The notes under the pieces: model-generated | The model's database searches: none | Seen by the model: the letters and a program-made list of their open reading frames with translations, nothing else | What the model was told of the DNA's origin: nothing | Made by a program: the position numbers and the translations under genes | Shown here: one piece after another, positions 50,097-60,090 of the stretch | How the letters are laid out: the number at the start of each line of letters is the position of its first letter | Numbering within the stretch: the stretch's first letter is position 1 | Source of the DNA: Calliopum simillimum | Taxonomy: Eukaryota; Arthropoda; Insecta; Diptera; Lauxaniidae | Length of the DNA stretch: 64,000 bases | Direction of reading: 5' to 3' | NCBI GenBank assembly: GCA_951812925.1 | Contig: OX638368.1 | Span: 83,062,909-83,126,908, forward strand

Positions 50097-51223
50097 GGTA
50101 ATACATTTTCCCTATTTCCTAATTTCCTTTGTTCCTAATTATATCTTAATGCTCTTTTTAAATTTCAAGTGGTTTTAACGAGGTAAATTCAAATTAGAGC
50201 CACAATAAGCTATCCAGATGTTGAAAAAAAATACGCTATTTGTGCTAAAGTAAAATGAAACTCAAAGGCATTACACTTGCTTTAGACCACTTTTAAAGTC
50301 TTTTTCGTCGTGAGTTTTTCTTCTCTTGCTATGTGGGTTATAGCTTTTCAATGACTTTTAAGAAGAAGAAATATTCCAGAAACTGAAAATTGGCATAAAC
50401 TAATTTTTAGTATGACTCACTATCGTTTTCCATGTTAAAAGAAAATCTTGGAACTAATATTCTGATTTTATTTTTTGTAGTGCACTTATTCCCTGAAGTC
50501 CACCCTGTTCTAATATATCACAAAATAGTGCTAGTGTGCATATGAGCGTTTTATTACTGGAGGCTAGTCTTATTAAAAGTTCGTCAAAACATATTTGCCA
50601 TATTTGTAGCTAGCTACTTGAATGGCTGGCTGTCAACCCAACATTAAAGAGTAACCAGAAGGAATAGGAGCCATGATCGAAAAAAAAAGAAAGAAAAACG
50701 TAACAGTACTAAAATAAGTAGTTAGGGACTTTACCCTAGTAAAATTGGTATAACCAAAAATAAATTAACAAAAAATACAAATAAGATAGCGACTTCATGT
50801 ACGAGTACGAGTATTTTATGTTGTCGCAAGGATGTGTGACGCATTGCATAAAAGGATCACATGACATCGCAGCATCCGCATCCACATCCACATTATGCGA
50901 AACTTACACGTCGTTGCGAGAATGTGAGGCGCACTACTCGGCACAGCAATTATCTGTACGAGTATTTGTCGCCCAGCTGGCAACCAAGCATTCGGATAGG
51001 CGAAAAAATGTTATGTCCTTGTAAGCTGTCTTGTCTTCCAATTTAGTGCAACTTTAAGTTGAAGCGGAATCCTTTTGCTTTACTATTTATTACTTAACGC
51101 AAGTAACGCAAGCGAGTTAGTTTGCGTATGTAAAGTTGAATAACTCCAACCAGTGAGAAAATAAGCTTTACAGACTGCATTGGATTTGATTAGATTAAGT
51201 AGATCAAGTTTAATTGAATTCAA
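50097..51223. other. Non-coding DNA, nothing recognised
   Basis: Includes CATCCGCATCCACATCCACA near 50873. No gene was recognised. Confidence 0.35.
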
Positions 51224-52503
51224 GAGTAGAGTAGAGTAGAGTAGAGTAGAGTAGAGTAGAGTAGAGTAGAGTAGAGTAGAGTAGAGTAGAGTAGAGTAGA
51301 GTAGAGTAGAGTAGAGTAGAGTAGAGTAGAGTAGAGTAGAGTAGAGTAGAGTAGAGTAGGGTAGGGTAGAGTAGAGAAGAGTAGAGAAGAGTAGAGTAGA
51401 GTAGAGTAGAGTAGAGTAGAGTAGAGTAGAGTAGAGTAGAGTAGAGTAGAGTAGAGTAGAGTAGAGTAGAGCAGAGTAGAGTAGAGTAGAGTAGAGTAGA
51501 GTAGAGTAGAGTAGAGTAGAGCAGAGTAGAGTAGAGTAGAGTAGAGTAGAGTAGAGTAGAGTAGAGCAGAGTAGAGTAGAGTAGAGTAGAGTAGAGTAGA
51601 GCAGAGTAGAGCAGAGTAGTGTAGAGTAGAGTAGAGTAGAGTAGAGTAGAGTAGAGTAGAGCAGAGTAGAGTAGAGTAGAGTAGAGTAGAGTAGAGTAGA
51701 GTAGAGTAGAGTAGAGTAGAGTAGAGTAGAGTAGAGTAGAGTAGAGCAGAGTAGAGCAGAGTAGAGTAGAGTAGAGTAGAGTAGAGTAGAGTAGAGTAGA
51801 GTAGAGTAGAGTAGAGTAGAGTAGAGTAGAGTAGAGTAGAGTAGAGTAGAGTAGAGTAGAGTAGAGTAGAGTAGAGTAGAGTAGAGTAGAGTAGAGTAGA
51901 GTAGAGTAGAGTAGAGTAGAGTAGAGTAGAGTAGAGTAGAGTAGAGTAGAGTAGAGTAGAGTAGAGTAGAGTAGAGTAGAGTAGAGTAGAGTAGAGTAGA
52001 GTAGAGTAGAGTAGAGTAGAGTAGAGTAGAGTAGAGTAGAGTAGAGTAGAGTAGAGTAGAGTAGAGTAGAGTAGAGTAGAGTAGAGTAGAGTAGAGTAGA
52101 GTAGAGTAGAGTAGAGTAGAGTAGAGTAGAGTAGAGTAGAGTAGAGTAGAGTAGAGTAGAGTAGAGTAGAGTAGAGTAGAGTAGAGTAGAGTAGAGTAGA
52201 GTAGAGTAGAGTAGAGTAGAGTAGAGTAGAGTAGAGTAGAGTAGAGTAGAGTAGAGTAGAGTAGAGTAGAGTAGAGTAGAGTAGAGTAGAGTAGAGTAGA
52301 GTAGAGTAGAGTAGAGTAGAGTAGAGTAGAGTAGAGTAGAGTAGAGTAGAGTAGAGTAGAGTAGAGTAGAGTAGAGTAGAGTAGAGTAGAGTAGAGTAGA
52401 GTAGAGTAGAGTAGAGTAGAGTAGAGTAGAGTAGAGTAGAATAGAGTAGAGTAGAGTAGAGTAGAATAGAGTAGAGTAGAGTAGAGTAGAGTAGAGTAGA
52501 GTA
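51224..52503. repeat. 1.28-kb (TAGAG)n pentanucleotide array
   Basis: About 255 tandem copies of the 5-bp unit GTAGA. The stretch from 51758 to 52440 shows no variant at all (about 136 identical units). The left 550 bp holds scattered single-base variants (GCAGA, GGGTA, AGAAGAG, TAGTG), and two ATAGA-type variants sit near the right edge. The unit reads open in every frame that avoids TAG on the minus strand, giving an artificial 456-codon frame with a five-residue repeat (STLLY). It is a satellite/VNTR, not a protein gene. Confidence 0.97.
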
Positions 52504-53750
52504 CAAAAACAGTGTTATAGAAAAAATCCGGTTTTTTAAATGCTTTTTGTTCTTTAAGGACATACGCAACCTGTTTAAACGATATCTCATGTATTTAAGA
52601 AGAATTTTTTCTTATGCCAAACATACCGTCTTAATGGGTTATTTAATACAAACATATATGTATGTACACAGACACAAAACTCATATACATGCAACACACT
52701 GAGCGGAACTGAGGCAAAAACTTTACTTGTTTGCTTGTTTACTGTGTGTGAAAGTGTGTACGTGCCAATGTTTGTTTATCTTTTGCGATATTCATACGTA
52801 TGTGTGTGTCTATGTGTGACTGCGCATGTGTTGTGTTTTGCAGATGCGTGCGCTTGTTGACGTGTAACCGAAAATACTTCACATCTGTTAGATATTTATG
52901 TATATTGCCGAGCACCTAGGAGTAGTAGATATTTATGACTTCTCACAACTTGACATAATTTCTTTCCGTCTGTCCAACCGATCCATTCAGCTGTCAGTGT
53001 GGCCTGAGTTTCGCAATTCAAACACTTTCTCCATCTCTACGACTCTACGTATTTTTCAAAACTTTTTCATTTATTTATTTGTGTCGTTTTTGTGTCCATT
53101 CCCACCGTTGTGCTTTACCTTGAACAGGCGTAACCCCACTAGCCATTTGCTCAATTGTCACCATCACAAAAAGTTTGCCTTCATAACTTTGTTTCGTTTT
53201 CATTTTATTTCCTTTCTATTTGTGTTTCATACAGTGGCATCGTCGGTGATAAAATGAAATTCAGAATCTCTGAGTAGTTTAGCTGATTCCGATGATTCTC
53301 GTTGATTATCTTGATGATGGTGTCGCTGATGATGTGAATGATATTATGATTACATAAATAGATTATGTTGTTTTTTGAACATTTTTCTCCATTAGCTTAC
53401 AATGTCTTTTGTTTGTCGCCCGACTGTTTAAGTGGTTGGTTCCCTTGTAGAGATTTTTTTATTTGCGAGAATTTCGCTCATTTGCACAGTGGAATGTTAC
53501 TAAAATCTTTTGGATTTAATGTTTATGGATCTGAGGCGTAATCAATTTCTTTATAATCAATTGCGTTCATAAAACTAAAAAAAAGTAAAAAAGGACTGAT
53601 AGGATTTAACCCAATTTTCAATGAAACGCAAATTTTGGAGAAAAAAATTTTGCGCGTGCAACTCAGTACACGTGAAAGAAATGAATTTTATATTTAAAAA
53701 GTAGGCGTGACATCAAACATCATCAATGACATCTTCTTCGTTGTGACTAA
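52504..53750. other. Non-coding DNA with GT-rich stretches
   Basis: TGTGTGTCTATGTGTG near 52800. A 119-codon frame at 52898-53257 (+) has no recognised motif. Confidence 0.35.
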
Positions 53751-54872
53751 GGGCCGTTTTCACAATGTCCAGTTAACGTTTAACTGAAACTTTAACTGTA
53801 GGTTTGAATAAAATCGTTTTCTCAATGTGAAGTTATTTATTAACTGACGGAAAATAATCTTTAACTTTCAGTTAAATATAACTGGCACAATTCTTTCAGT
53901 TAAAATTTAACTGCCAGATGAAATAAATTCAAATATTTTGTGAAATTCATATGAAAAAATTTGAAATGTTTACATTTTTTGAAAACATTTTAAGGGGAAA
54001 TTTGTTATTTATTCACAATAGCCGTATTCACGATCTTGTTGCAACGTAGCAAATGCAAAATTATTTGAAATTACAAAAACAAATCCTATTGATTTTTCAA
54101 AAGCAAGAGTCTTGTAAGCAAGACCAAATTTGCAAGACAAAAACGTATTGCACACTTGAATTGCTAGACTCCATTGTGAATGATTTTCCTTTTTTCATGC
54201 GTGATTGGCAACACAATTTCAAAACTGCTTACTGACATTTGTATTTTTGACATTTGTTTTGAAATTTAAAAATTATTGTAAACAAATAAATTAAATTTAA
54301 TTTGCTTATGGTATTCTTTAAGTTCAATTAAGGATTCTGCGCCTGCTTTTGAATTAAACACACCGTAATATATACAACGACAAGAACTAAGACATCGCGC
54401 AATAGTTTTTTCCCCATTGCTTTATGTGGTTTAGATGTTCAGCCTACGTTCAAAAGAAGAAATTCATGCTGCCGCCAAAAATAACTAATTTTTGTAAAAA
54501 TTGTAGAAGCGAATTCCTTAATAAATGCTATTTTTCTTTTTAAAAAAGTTTAAAAATTCATATAATGCAAAATTAAATTTCAAAAAACTTTAAACTCAAA
54601 TATTTGTATGACAAGCAAAACAAAAAACAGCTGTTCTGAATTTTTTGCAATAGCAATTTACAACAGTATATGCTCACAATCATAAACTCTTGCAAATATG
54701 CATTTGCTACGATGCAACAAGATCGTGAATACGGTTAATATATATTTAACCATAAGTTAACAAATAGAATTTTATTGAAATCCAAATAATTTAACGGAAA
54801 ATTTATACCCATAGCTTCCGTTGGTAAACTTTAGTTTAAAAATGTCTTAACTGGACATTGTGAAACCGGCCC
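53751..54872. mobile_element. Harbinger-like MITE split by a second element
   Basis: The ends GGGCCGTTTTCACAATGTCC and, inverted, GGGCCGGTTTCACAATGTCC are near-perfect terminal repeats, continuing into AGTTAA blocks. TAA lies directly outside both ends, as expected of PIF/Harbinger insertion. Without the nested element it would be about 410 bp. Confidence 0.88.
54022..54734. mobile_element. 713-bp TIR element nested in the Harbinger-like MITE
   Basis: The ends CCGTATTCACGATCTTGTTG pair with the reverse form at the right over about 37 bp with one or two mismatches (inner part GTAGCAAATGCA). The flanks are TA-rich and no exact duplication is clear. No transposase frame was found; the 60-codon frame at 54053-54235 is unremarkable. 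Confidence 0.85.
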
Positions 54873-57800
54873 TAAGTATGAAGCTTTTGGGTGATCTTCG
54901 CGTGTCCAAGAAAATAAATCAATTCAAGCATGTTGATCTCTAGATATCTTGATATTCTTCGGTTTGACTATGAAGCTTTAGGGTGATCTTTGAGTGTCCC
55001 AGAAAAACATTGGTTAAGGCCAGTTTATAGTTTCCCGTCGATTTTTTCCCTCTTTTGTTCCTAGATATTCTTTGTTTTGACTGCGAAGCTTTTGACCTTC
55101 AGGTACTCACGTTCTTCACCTACTCAAGAAATTACGTCAAATAGTTTCTTTGGTTTGCGAGATATAATGGGATGTAACGAAAAGTGATGCAAAAATATCT
55201 AGCGGCCTCGAAATTGTACACCTAACGCGGCCAAAAAATTTTCACATCAAAAACTTGGAATTAAAACCAAACAATTCGCGCAATTCATAATTATTATTAG
55301 TTGATTGTTCTCCCAATGCAACAGTTGCCGCAAGCAACACGCAACATTACTTTGTTCCACCGTAAACTATTTAAAATTACTCTCCTTTTCTAGTAATTTC
55401 TATGGCACTCGTACAAAAGTTTTCCCACTAAGCACATTCGTTTCATTTGAAAGTGTTTTTTCTTTCTTTCTGAATTCACTTTTTTATGTGTGTTTCAGTA
55501 ACTTCCTGTTTCCACTCACAATTCGCACTCGTCCTCGTACATACATACATATAACTTACAATGTTTTTTGTACATATCCTGAAAACTTCTCACTAAAATT
55601 GTCTGTCCTCGGTAAGAAGTGTTGTAGCTTTTGAATGTTGCTCTTTTGAGTGCCAATTATTATTACTTAACAGGCCCTTAAGAACATAATTCTCGCTTTG
55701 CTTGTGCCGCCTCCTGCCTGCGCTACGCTGAAAATCTTTTAATTAAAGTCCTTATTCAGAAAGAAAGAAACTTTTTTTTTTTTCACCCGACTTCACACAG
55801 TTCAACGTTCACGGAACTCGTCGGGAGTTGGTTTGGGTTCGTTTTGTTTTTTTCGAGTATATAATGAATTTAAATGAGTATCCACGGCACTTATACTCCC
55901 TTTTACTATGTTATAGAAAAAAACAACCATTTTTTTTTAAATGCTTTGTAACAATCTTCTAAACTGCGCTTAGTAGGGAACATTTTTCGATGGCAAGCCA
56001 TGGAATTGCTTAATTACGACAATTATAAGACCAATTCTGAAAATCCAATTTGGCTTCTTGCTGCTGCTTAGCTCTGCTAATACAGAGCGTGTTGCCATCA
56101 TCAGCACCACCAACATCATCGTGATAATGACGTTGGGATTATGTTGTTCGGGGTATCCTTAACGTTGCTTGCCTTGCTGCTCATAATCAGCTTCATGTTC
56201 ATTCGATAATGAGCGAGGAAGCTCTTTAATTGGTATTAAATTCGACTCTATTTTGACTGCTTGTTATTGCCGCTTTTGTTATTGTTGTTGCTGTTGTTGT
56301 CGTTGTTTAATTAAATATTTTCACACCTACTTAATTTAAGCTGTGACGGATTTCATTGTTTAGTACTCCAGGGAAGTCCTTGGATACAGTTGAGCGAGCG
56401 TTTTGTAATGCAAAAGCATAGCAAGGCAAAAACCGTTACACAACATGGCGTGGCTTATGCCACGATATTCCTTGTCTGGATGAAACGTCGACAGTACCCA
56501 CTGAAGTGTAGCGCAAAGAAGGAGTGTACAAACAAATAAAGCGAAAAGTAAAAAGTGCGAAAATTATTTATCAGATAAAGTTTTGTAAGGTCGAAAAACT
56601 GTAAACAATGAAGAAACAATAAGCCCTACAACAAAAACAATAATTACAACGCAGCATTAGAACAAGTGTAATTAAGGCAGTAACGACAACAACAAATGAA
56701 GAAAGCTAAGGATTCTAAAGTAGGTTATGGTCGAATTTGAAAAAAAAAAATCATTTAATATTTTTTGGATCAAATGACTACTGACGTTTTACCTGTACGG
56801 TAGATTGCCCATATTTGCGATGTTTTTATTTAATGTGGTCACTTCCAGCTGATTTTCAATTGAAAAATTGACTTTAATAAGGCAAATCGATTTTACCGCG
56901 CATAACTTCAAAACTATTCATATTTTCGGTAATGCCCTGAAGACAATTTTTGAAGAGAAGAACTAGACCAACATTATCTTCATAGAAAGCATTGACCTAA
57001 AAATGATATTTATTGCCGTTTTGGTACATAAATAGCAATTTTTTATTTTTTTTGTTTTGGAAACCCTTTGACGTTGGGGACTAACTGTAAATTAATTGAA
57101 AATAAGTTAATTTTTATAGTATGGAGCCGGTTTTAAAATTGGAAAATAAAATTCAGTATTTTTATTTTTTAATTGATACTTTATTGGACGCACAAAATTC
57201 CGTGGCTGGAAGAAAAAACTGCTTAAGTCGACTTAAGAAAAAATAGGTTTGAGCTCAACTGTCTAATAGTTCTGGACAAAATCACTCTTTCGTTTTTGGA
57301 CATTATTAAGATCTAAATAAGCACTAACAAAGCACTCAAAAATTAAAACACGATTGCACCCAGAACTAATCGAAAGTGAAGCTAAAACTATTTTCTGCTT
57401 TTCCTTCTTGCCACTGAAATGTTTTGCTATTTTGCATTAAACACATAATTTAATACTGTTTTTTGTCTTCAAAACGACCATTTTATAGGTCTTGTTTGAT
57501 TTTCCCTTAAAAAGTTATGGGGTCTTATCGTTAATCTGAAGGGAGTTTCCATTCTCGAGAATATACTCGCTCTCTGAGAAGGAGCACTAGATGTAGTGAA
57601 TATTTTATAAATGCAAACTCCCCTTGGGGAGTAAATTTAAGCAATAAACGAGAAAAAATTCCCTCCCAAACTATTGCCCTATTTTTCCAGTGAATTTTCT
57701 CCTTCCAGAAACTAGGGAGTAAGAGAATAAATCCTCGAGAATATTTATTTACGTGAAGGCCCATGACCATTTTGAAATGACATCATAAAAGTTAAAAACC

Positions 57801-57904
57801 ATATGTGTATGGATTCTCTATCGATATTGCAACCTTACCATATTGCCACTTCAGAGCTCGCTTTGAAGAAGAAAATCAGTGGTTTATGAACTAATTTGCG
57901 CTTA
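54873..57904. other. Non-coding DNA, nothing recognised
   Basis: A GC-richer segment lies at about 56030-56560, with short CATCATCA and GTTGTTGCTGTTG tracts, no TE similarity and no clear exon. Frames at 55305-55634 (+) and 57531-57770 (-) have no motif. Confidence 0.35.
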
Positions 57905-58502
57905 TCTATATATATAAAAATGAAATAGTGTCCGAATGTAGCTTATGAACGCGGAAACTACACGGCCGATTTACATAATTATTTTTTTAAATTGTTTGTT
58001 GTAGTCTGTAGAAGGTTCTTAAGGGGGTGACATGCCACTAATAGGAACGGGGGTTGCACCCCCCATACTAAAAAAATACAAAAAATGCTATATCTCTACA
58101 ATTATACAAGCTATGATTATGAAAGTTGGTGAACTTATGCATAATGTATGTACCATTGACCATGCAAAATTTGAGGGGGATTGAACTAGGGGATGTTGCA
58201 CCCCTCATATGAAAAAACACACAAAATGCTATATCATTATGAAACTTGGTACACGGATGTTTATTGCGTCTACTATTCAGCATGCAAAGCTTAAGAGGGA
58301 TTGAACGAAAGGGTAAAAATACTCAAAATATTTCTACGCCTATAGTAGCTATCATTATAAAAGTTGGTACATAAATATATATTTTATTCACCTTGAAAAA
58401 CCTGAAGGGTTGGAAGAGAAGGATGACGGAGATAGATGGGACTTAGAACATATGTAAAGGGCATCGGGAACGGGCGAACAAAGTCGCTTCCGGGCCAGCT
58501 AG
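57905..58502 (+). mobile_element. 598-bp Helitron-like non-autonomous element
   Basis: It starts TCTATATATATAAAAATGAA and ends GGGCCAGCTAG, with a short GC-rich hairpin just before the CTAG (GGAA...CGA/TCG...TTCC). It is flanked by A on the left and T on the right. That is the Helitron pattern: 5' TC, 3' CTRR, insertion between A and T, no target duplication. No Rep/helicase frame. Inside, a unit around AAAATGCTATATC...ATGAAA.TTGGT occurs two to three times. Confidence 0.82.
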
Positions 58503-58755
58503 TAAATTATAAATGGTATTCACTAACATTATATAATTAATGATTAATTTAAAAACACGATGTCTTTAAGGTTAAATATTGAAATTTACTCACTGGAAAA
58601 GAGGAATCACTCAACATTTTTTTAGAAAAAACAACTTCACAGCAACACGCGACTTCAGCGAACGCTAAAATCGCACTATTTTAAGCTTTAGGTGTTAGCG
58701 TAGTTAGAACATGAATAACGGTTATTCCTATTTATGCAATGAAAAATAACCGAGG
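58503..58755. other. Non-coding spacer
   Basis: Nothing recognised. Confidence 0.3.
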
Positions 58756-58800
58756 GGTCCATATTACCCGCTTAGTCCACATTTCCCTCGCTTACCCTCC
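58756..58800. repeat. Solo end of the 38239-38751 element family
   Basis: GGTCCATATTACCCGCTTAG and CGCTTACCCTCC match the right end of that element and are followed by TA. The other end was not found nearby. Confidence 0.65.
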
Positions 58801-58859
58801 TAAATGGTACATTTAATACAAAAGAGCAAAAAAATTTCGTGAGTCTTCTATATAACCTC

Positions 58860-59060
58860 AAAAATCGATTTCTTGAAGTTTAGGCTTAGATATCTCGAAA
58901 ACCATAAGTAACAGAGCAATTCTGCGAGATTTTCGATTATCCCTTTTGGTACGGCAAAAACAAAAATGCAATTTAAATGTTCAGCGAAATCAAATTAGTT
59001 TAGAGAATATGTCAATTAAAATAAAAAGATTAAAACATTTATTATTTTTTGTAACATTTT
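58860..59060 (+). repeat. Fragment related to palindrome P3
   Basis: TATCTCGAAAACCATAAG, then CAGCGAAATCAAATTAGTTT with the following AGAGAATATG, parallels the arm block CAGCGACCTCAAATTAGTTT. Distant similarity. Confidence 0.4.
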
Positions 59061-59621
59061 ATACCTCAATTTTATGAAAATAGACGGGAAACAAGAAAAA
59101 TTACAACTTTGAACATTTCATGTATCCTGTTTGCAACTGTAGAAATTTCAAAATTTTAATGTTCCACTTGTTAGAATAATAAATATTGATTCTCTACCAG
59201 ATAGATAGTAATGCAGTATACATTTTCTCAAATGGTAGGGTACCTATTAAAAACAATTCAACATAATTCAACTTAACAACAACACTAGCATTTAGTGTCC
59301 TCGCCGAAGGAGTTGGTGTGACAAAAATATGCAAAAAGTAATTGCCATTCGAAGAAGTCAATGAAAAAAAGTATTCTCCAAGTTGACCACAAAAGTCCCA
59401 TTAAAAGTCATTCCGGGTAGGGGGGAAGCTGCCGCAATAAACTTTTCACTTGAACTTTTAAGTAGCTTTCATTTCTTGTCCGTAATTAAAAAGAAAAACA
59501 ACATCAATTTCAGATTTTTTTCTTTCCAAAAAACCTTACGAAAGAACAAAAATAAGAAGAACATAAGACAAAATATAAAAAATTAAGACAATTTTTCTTT
59601 TCTTTATTCATGTCTATGCAG
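59061..59621 (+). other. Intron (3' part) before the first collagen exon
   Basis: It ends with a pyrimidine-rich tract (TTTTTCTTTTCTTTATTCAT) and a TATGCAG acceptor. No exon was seen in it. Confidence 0.6.
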
Positions 59622-59701
59622 GACCACCCGGCCCACCGGGACCGCCTGGCAAACGGGGGAAACGTGGTAAAAAGGGTGATCCAGGCGACAAAGGCGACCC
59701 G
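59622..59701 (+). CDS. Collagen exon 1 (of those visible)
   Basis: It encodes 26 residues, all in Gly-X-Y register once the first two bases (GA) are joined to a G from the previous exon: PPGPPGPPGKRGKRG, then KKGDPGDKGDP. The incoming intron is therefore phase 1. The acceptor is TATGCAG and the donor CCG|GTAAGT. The basic KRGKRGKK cluster within the triple helix suggests a heparin-binding or furin-type site, as found in membrane-associated collagens. The composition is far more GC-rich than the flanks. Product: a collagen chain, possibly a transmembrane (MACIT-like, COL-99/type XIII-XXV related) collagen. That subtype is inferred from style alone; the N-terminal and membrane exons are not in view. 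Confidence 0.88.
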
Positions 59702-59776
59702 GTAAGTTGCAACGCACAATGTTCGCATAGCCTTTCATCATTAATTCCCTTCTTTCTTTTGTGCCTGTATGTGCAG

Positions 59777-59884
59777 GGTCTTAATGGCAACAACGGTGAG
59801 AGTGGTGCACCCGGGCGACCCGGTGATAAAGGACAAAAGGGCGATGTTGGTCATCCGGGCATTGATGTCTTCCAGACGGTGAAG
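59777..59884 (+). CDS. Collagen exon 2, end of a triple-helical run
   Basis: 36 codons, starting GGT straight after the CAG acceptor and ending GTG AAG before GTAAGT (phase 0 both sides). Ten Gly-X-Y triplets run GLNGNNGESGAPGRPGDKGQ and on to GHPGID; the Gly-X-Y register then stops and VFQTVK follows, so the triple helix ends inside this exon. It is separated from exon 1 by a 75-bp intron, typical of dipteran genes. It extends the same chain as exon 1. The residues match collagen helix composition (Gly every third, Pro, Lys and Asp in X/Y), supporting a genuine exon over chance. Confidence 0.9.
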
Positions 59885-60021
59885 GTAAGTACTTAGTAGC
59901 TTATGTATGCTCAGAAATGTTTTTAACGTTCCTTATTTCTGCTATTTATCTAAGTACTAAAGCAAAAGTTTTATTACTAAAATGAAATAAAAATCTCCAC
60001 GCCTTAATTATTTAATTATAG

Positions 60022-60090
60022 GGTTTGAAAAGATCCGTTACTACGTTACATGGCGGTACATTAGGTTATGCCGAAATTGTTGCAGTTAAG
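60022..60090 (+). CDS. Collagen exon 3, non-collagenous segment
   Basis: 23 codons, GLKRSVTTLHGGTLGYAEIV then AVK, between a weak-pyrimidine TTATAG acceptor and AAG|GTACGC (phase 0). There is no Gly-X-Y repeat: this is a non-collagenous spacer joined to the helix of exon 2. The 137-bp upstream intron, symmetrical phase and open frame make it a likely exon, but the acceptor tract is AT-rich and the GTACGC donor is less canonical. I do not recognise a named domain. In such collagens, spacers like this give flexibility or trimerisation. Confidence 0.75.

Noticed and set aside
51220..52590. 456-codon minus-strand frame with a five-residue (STLLY) repeat
   Set aside because: It is only the pentanucleotide array read in a stop-free frame; there is no unique sequence with coding character.
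59383..59586. Frame upstream of collagen exon 1 as an extra collagen exon
   Set aside because: No Gly-X-Y pattern, and the CCGGGTAGGG word is not a convincing donor.
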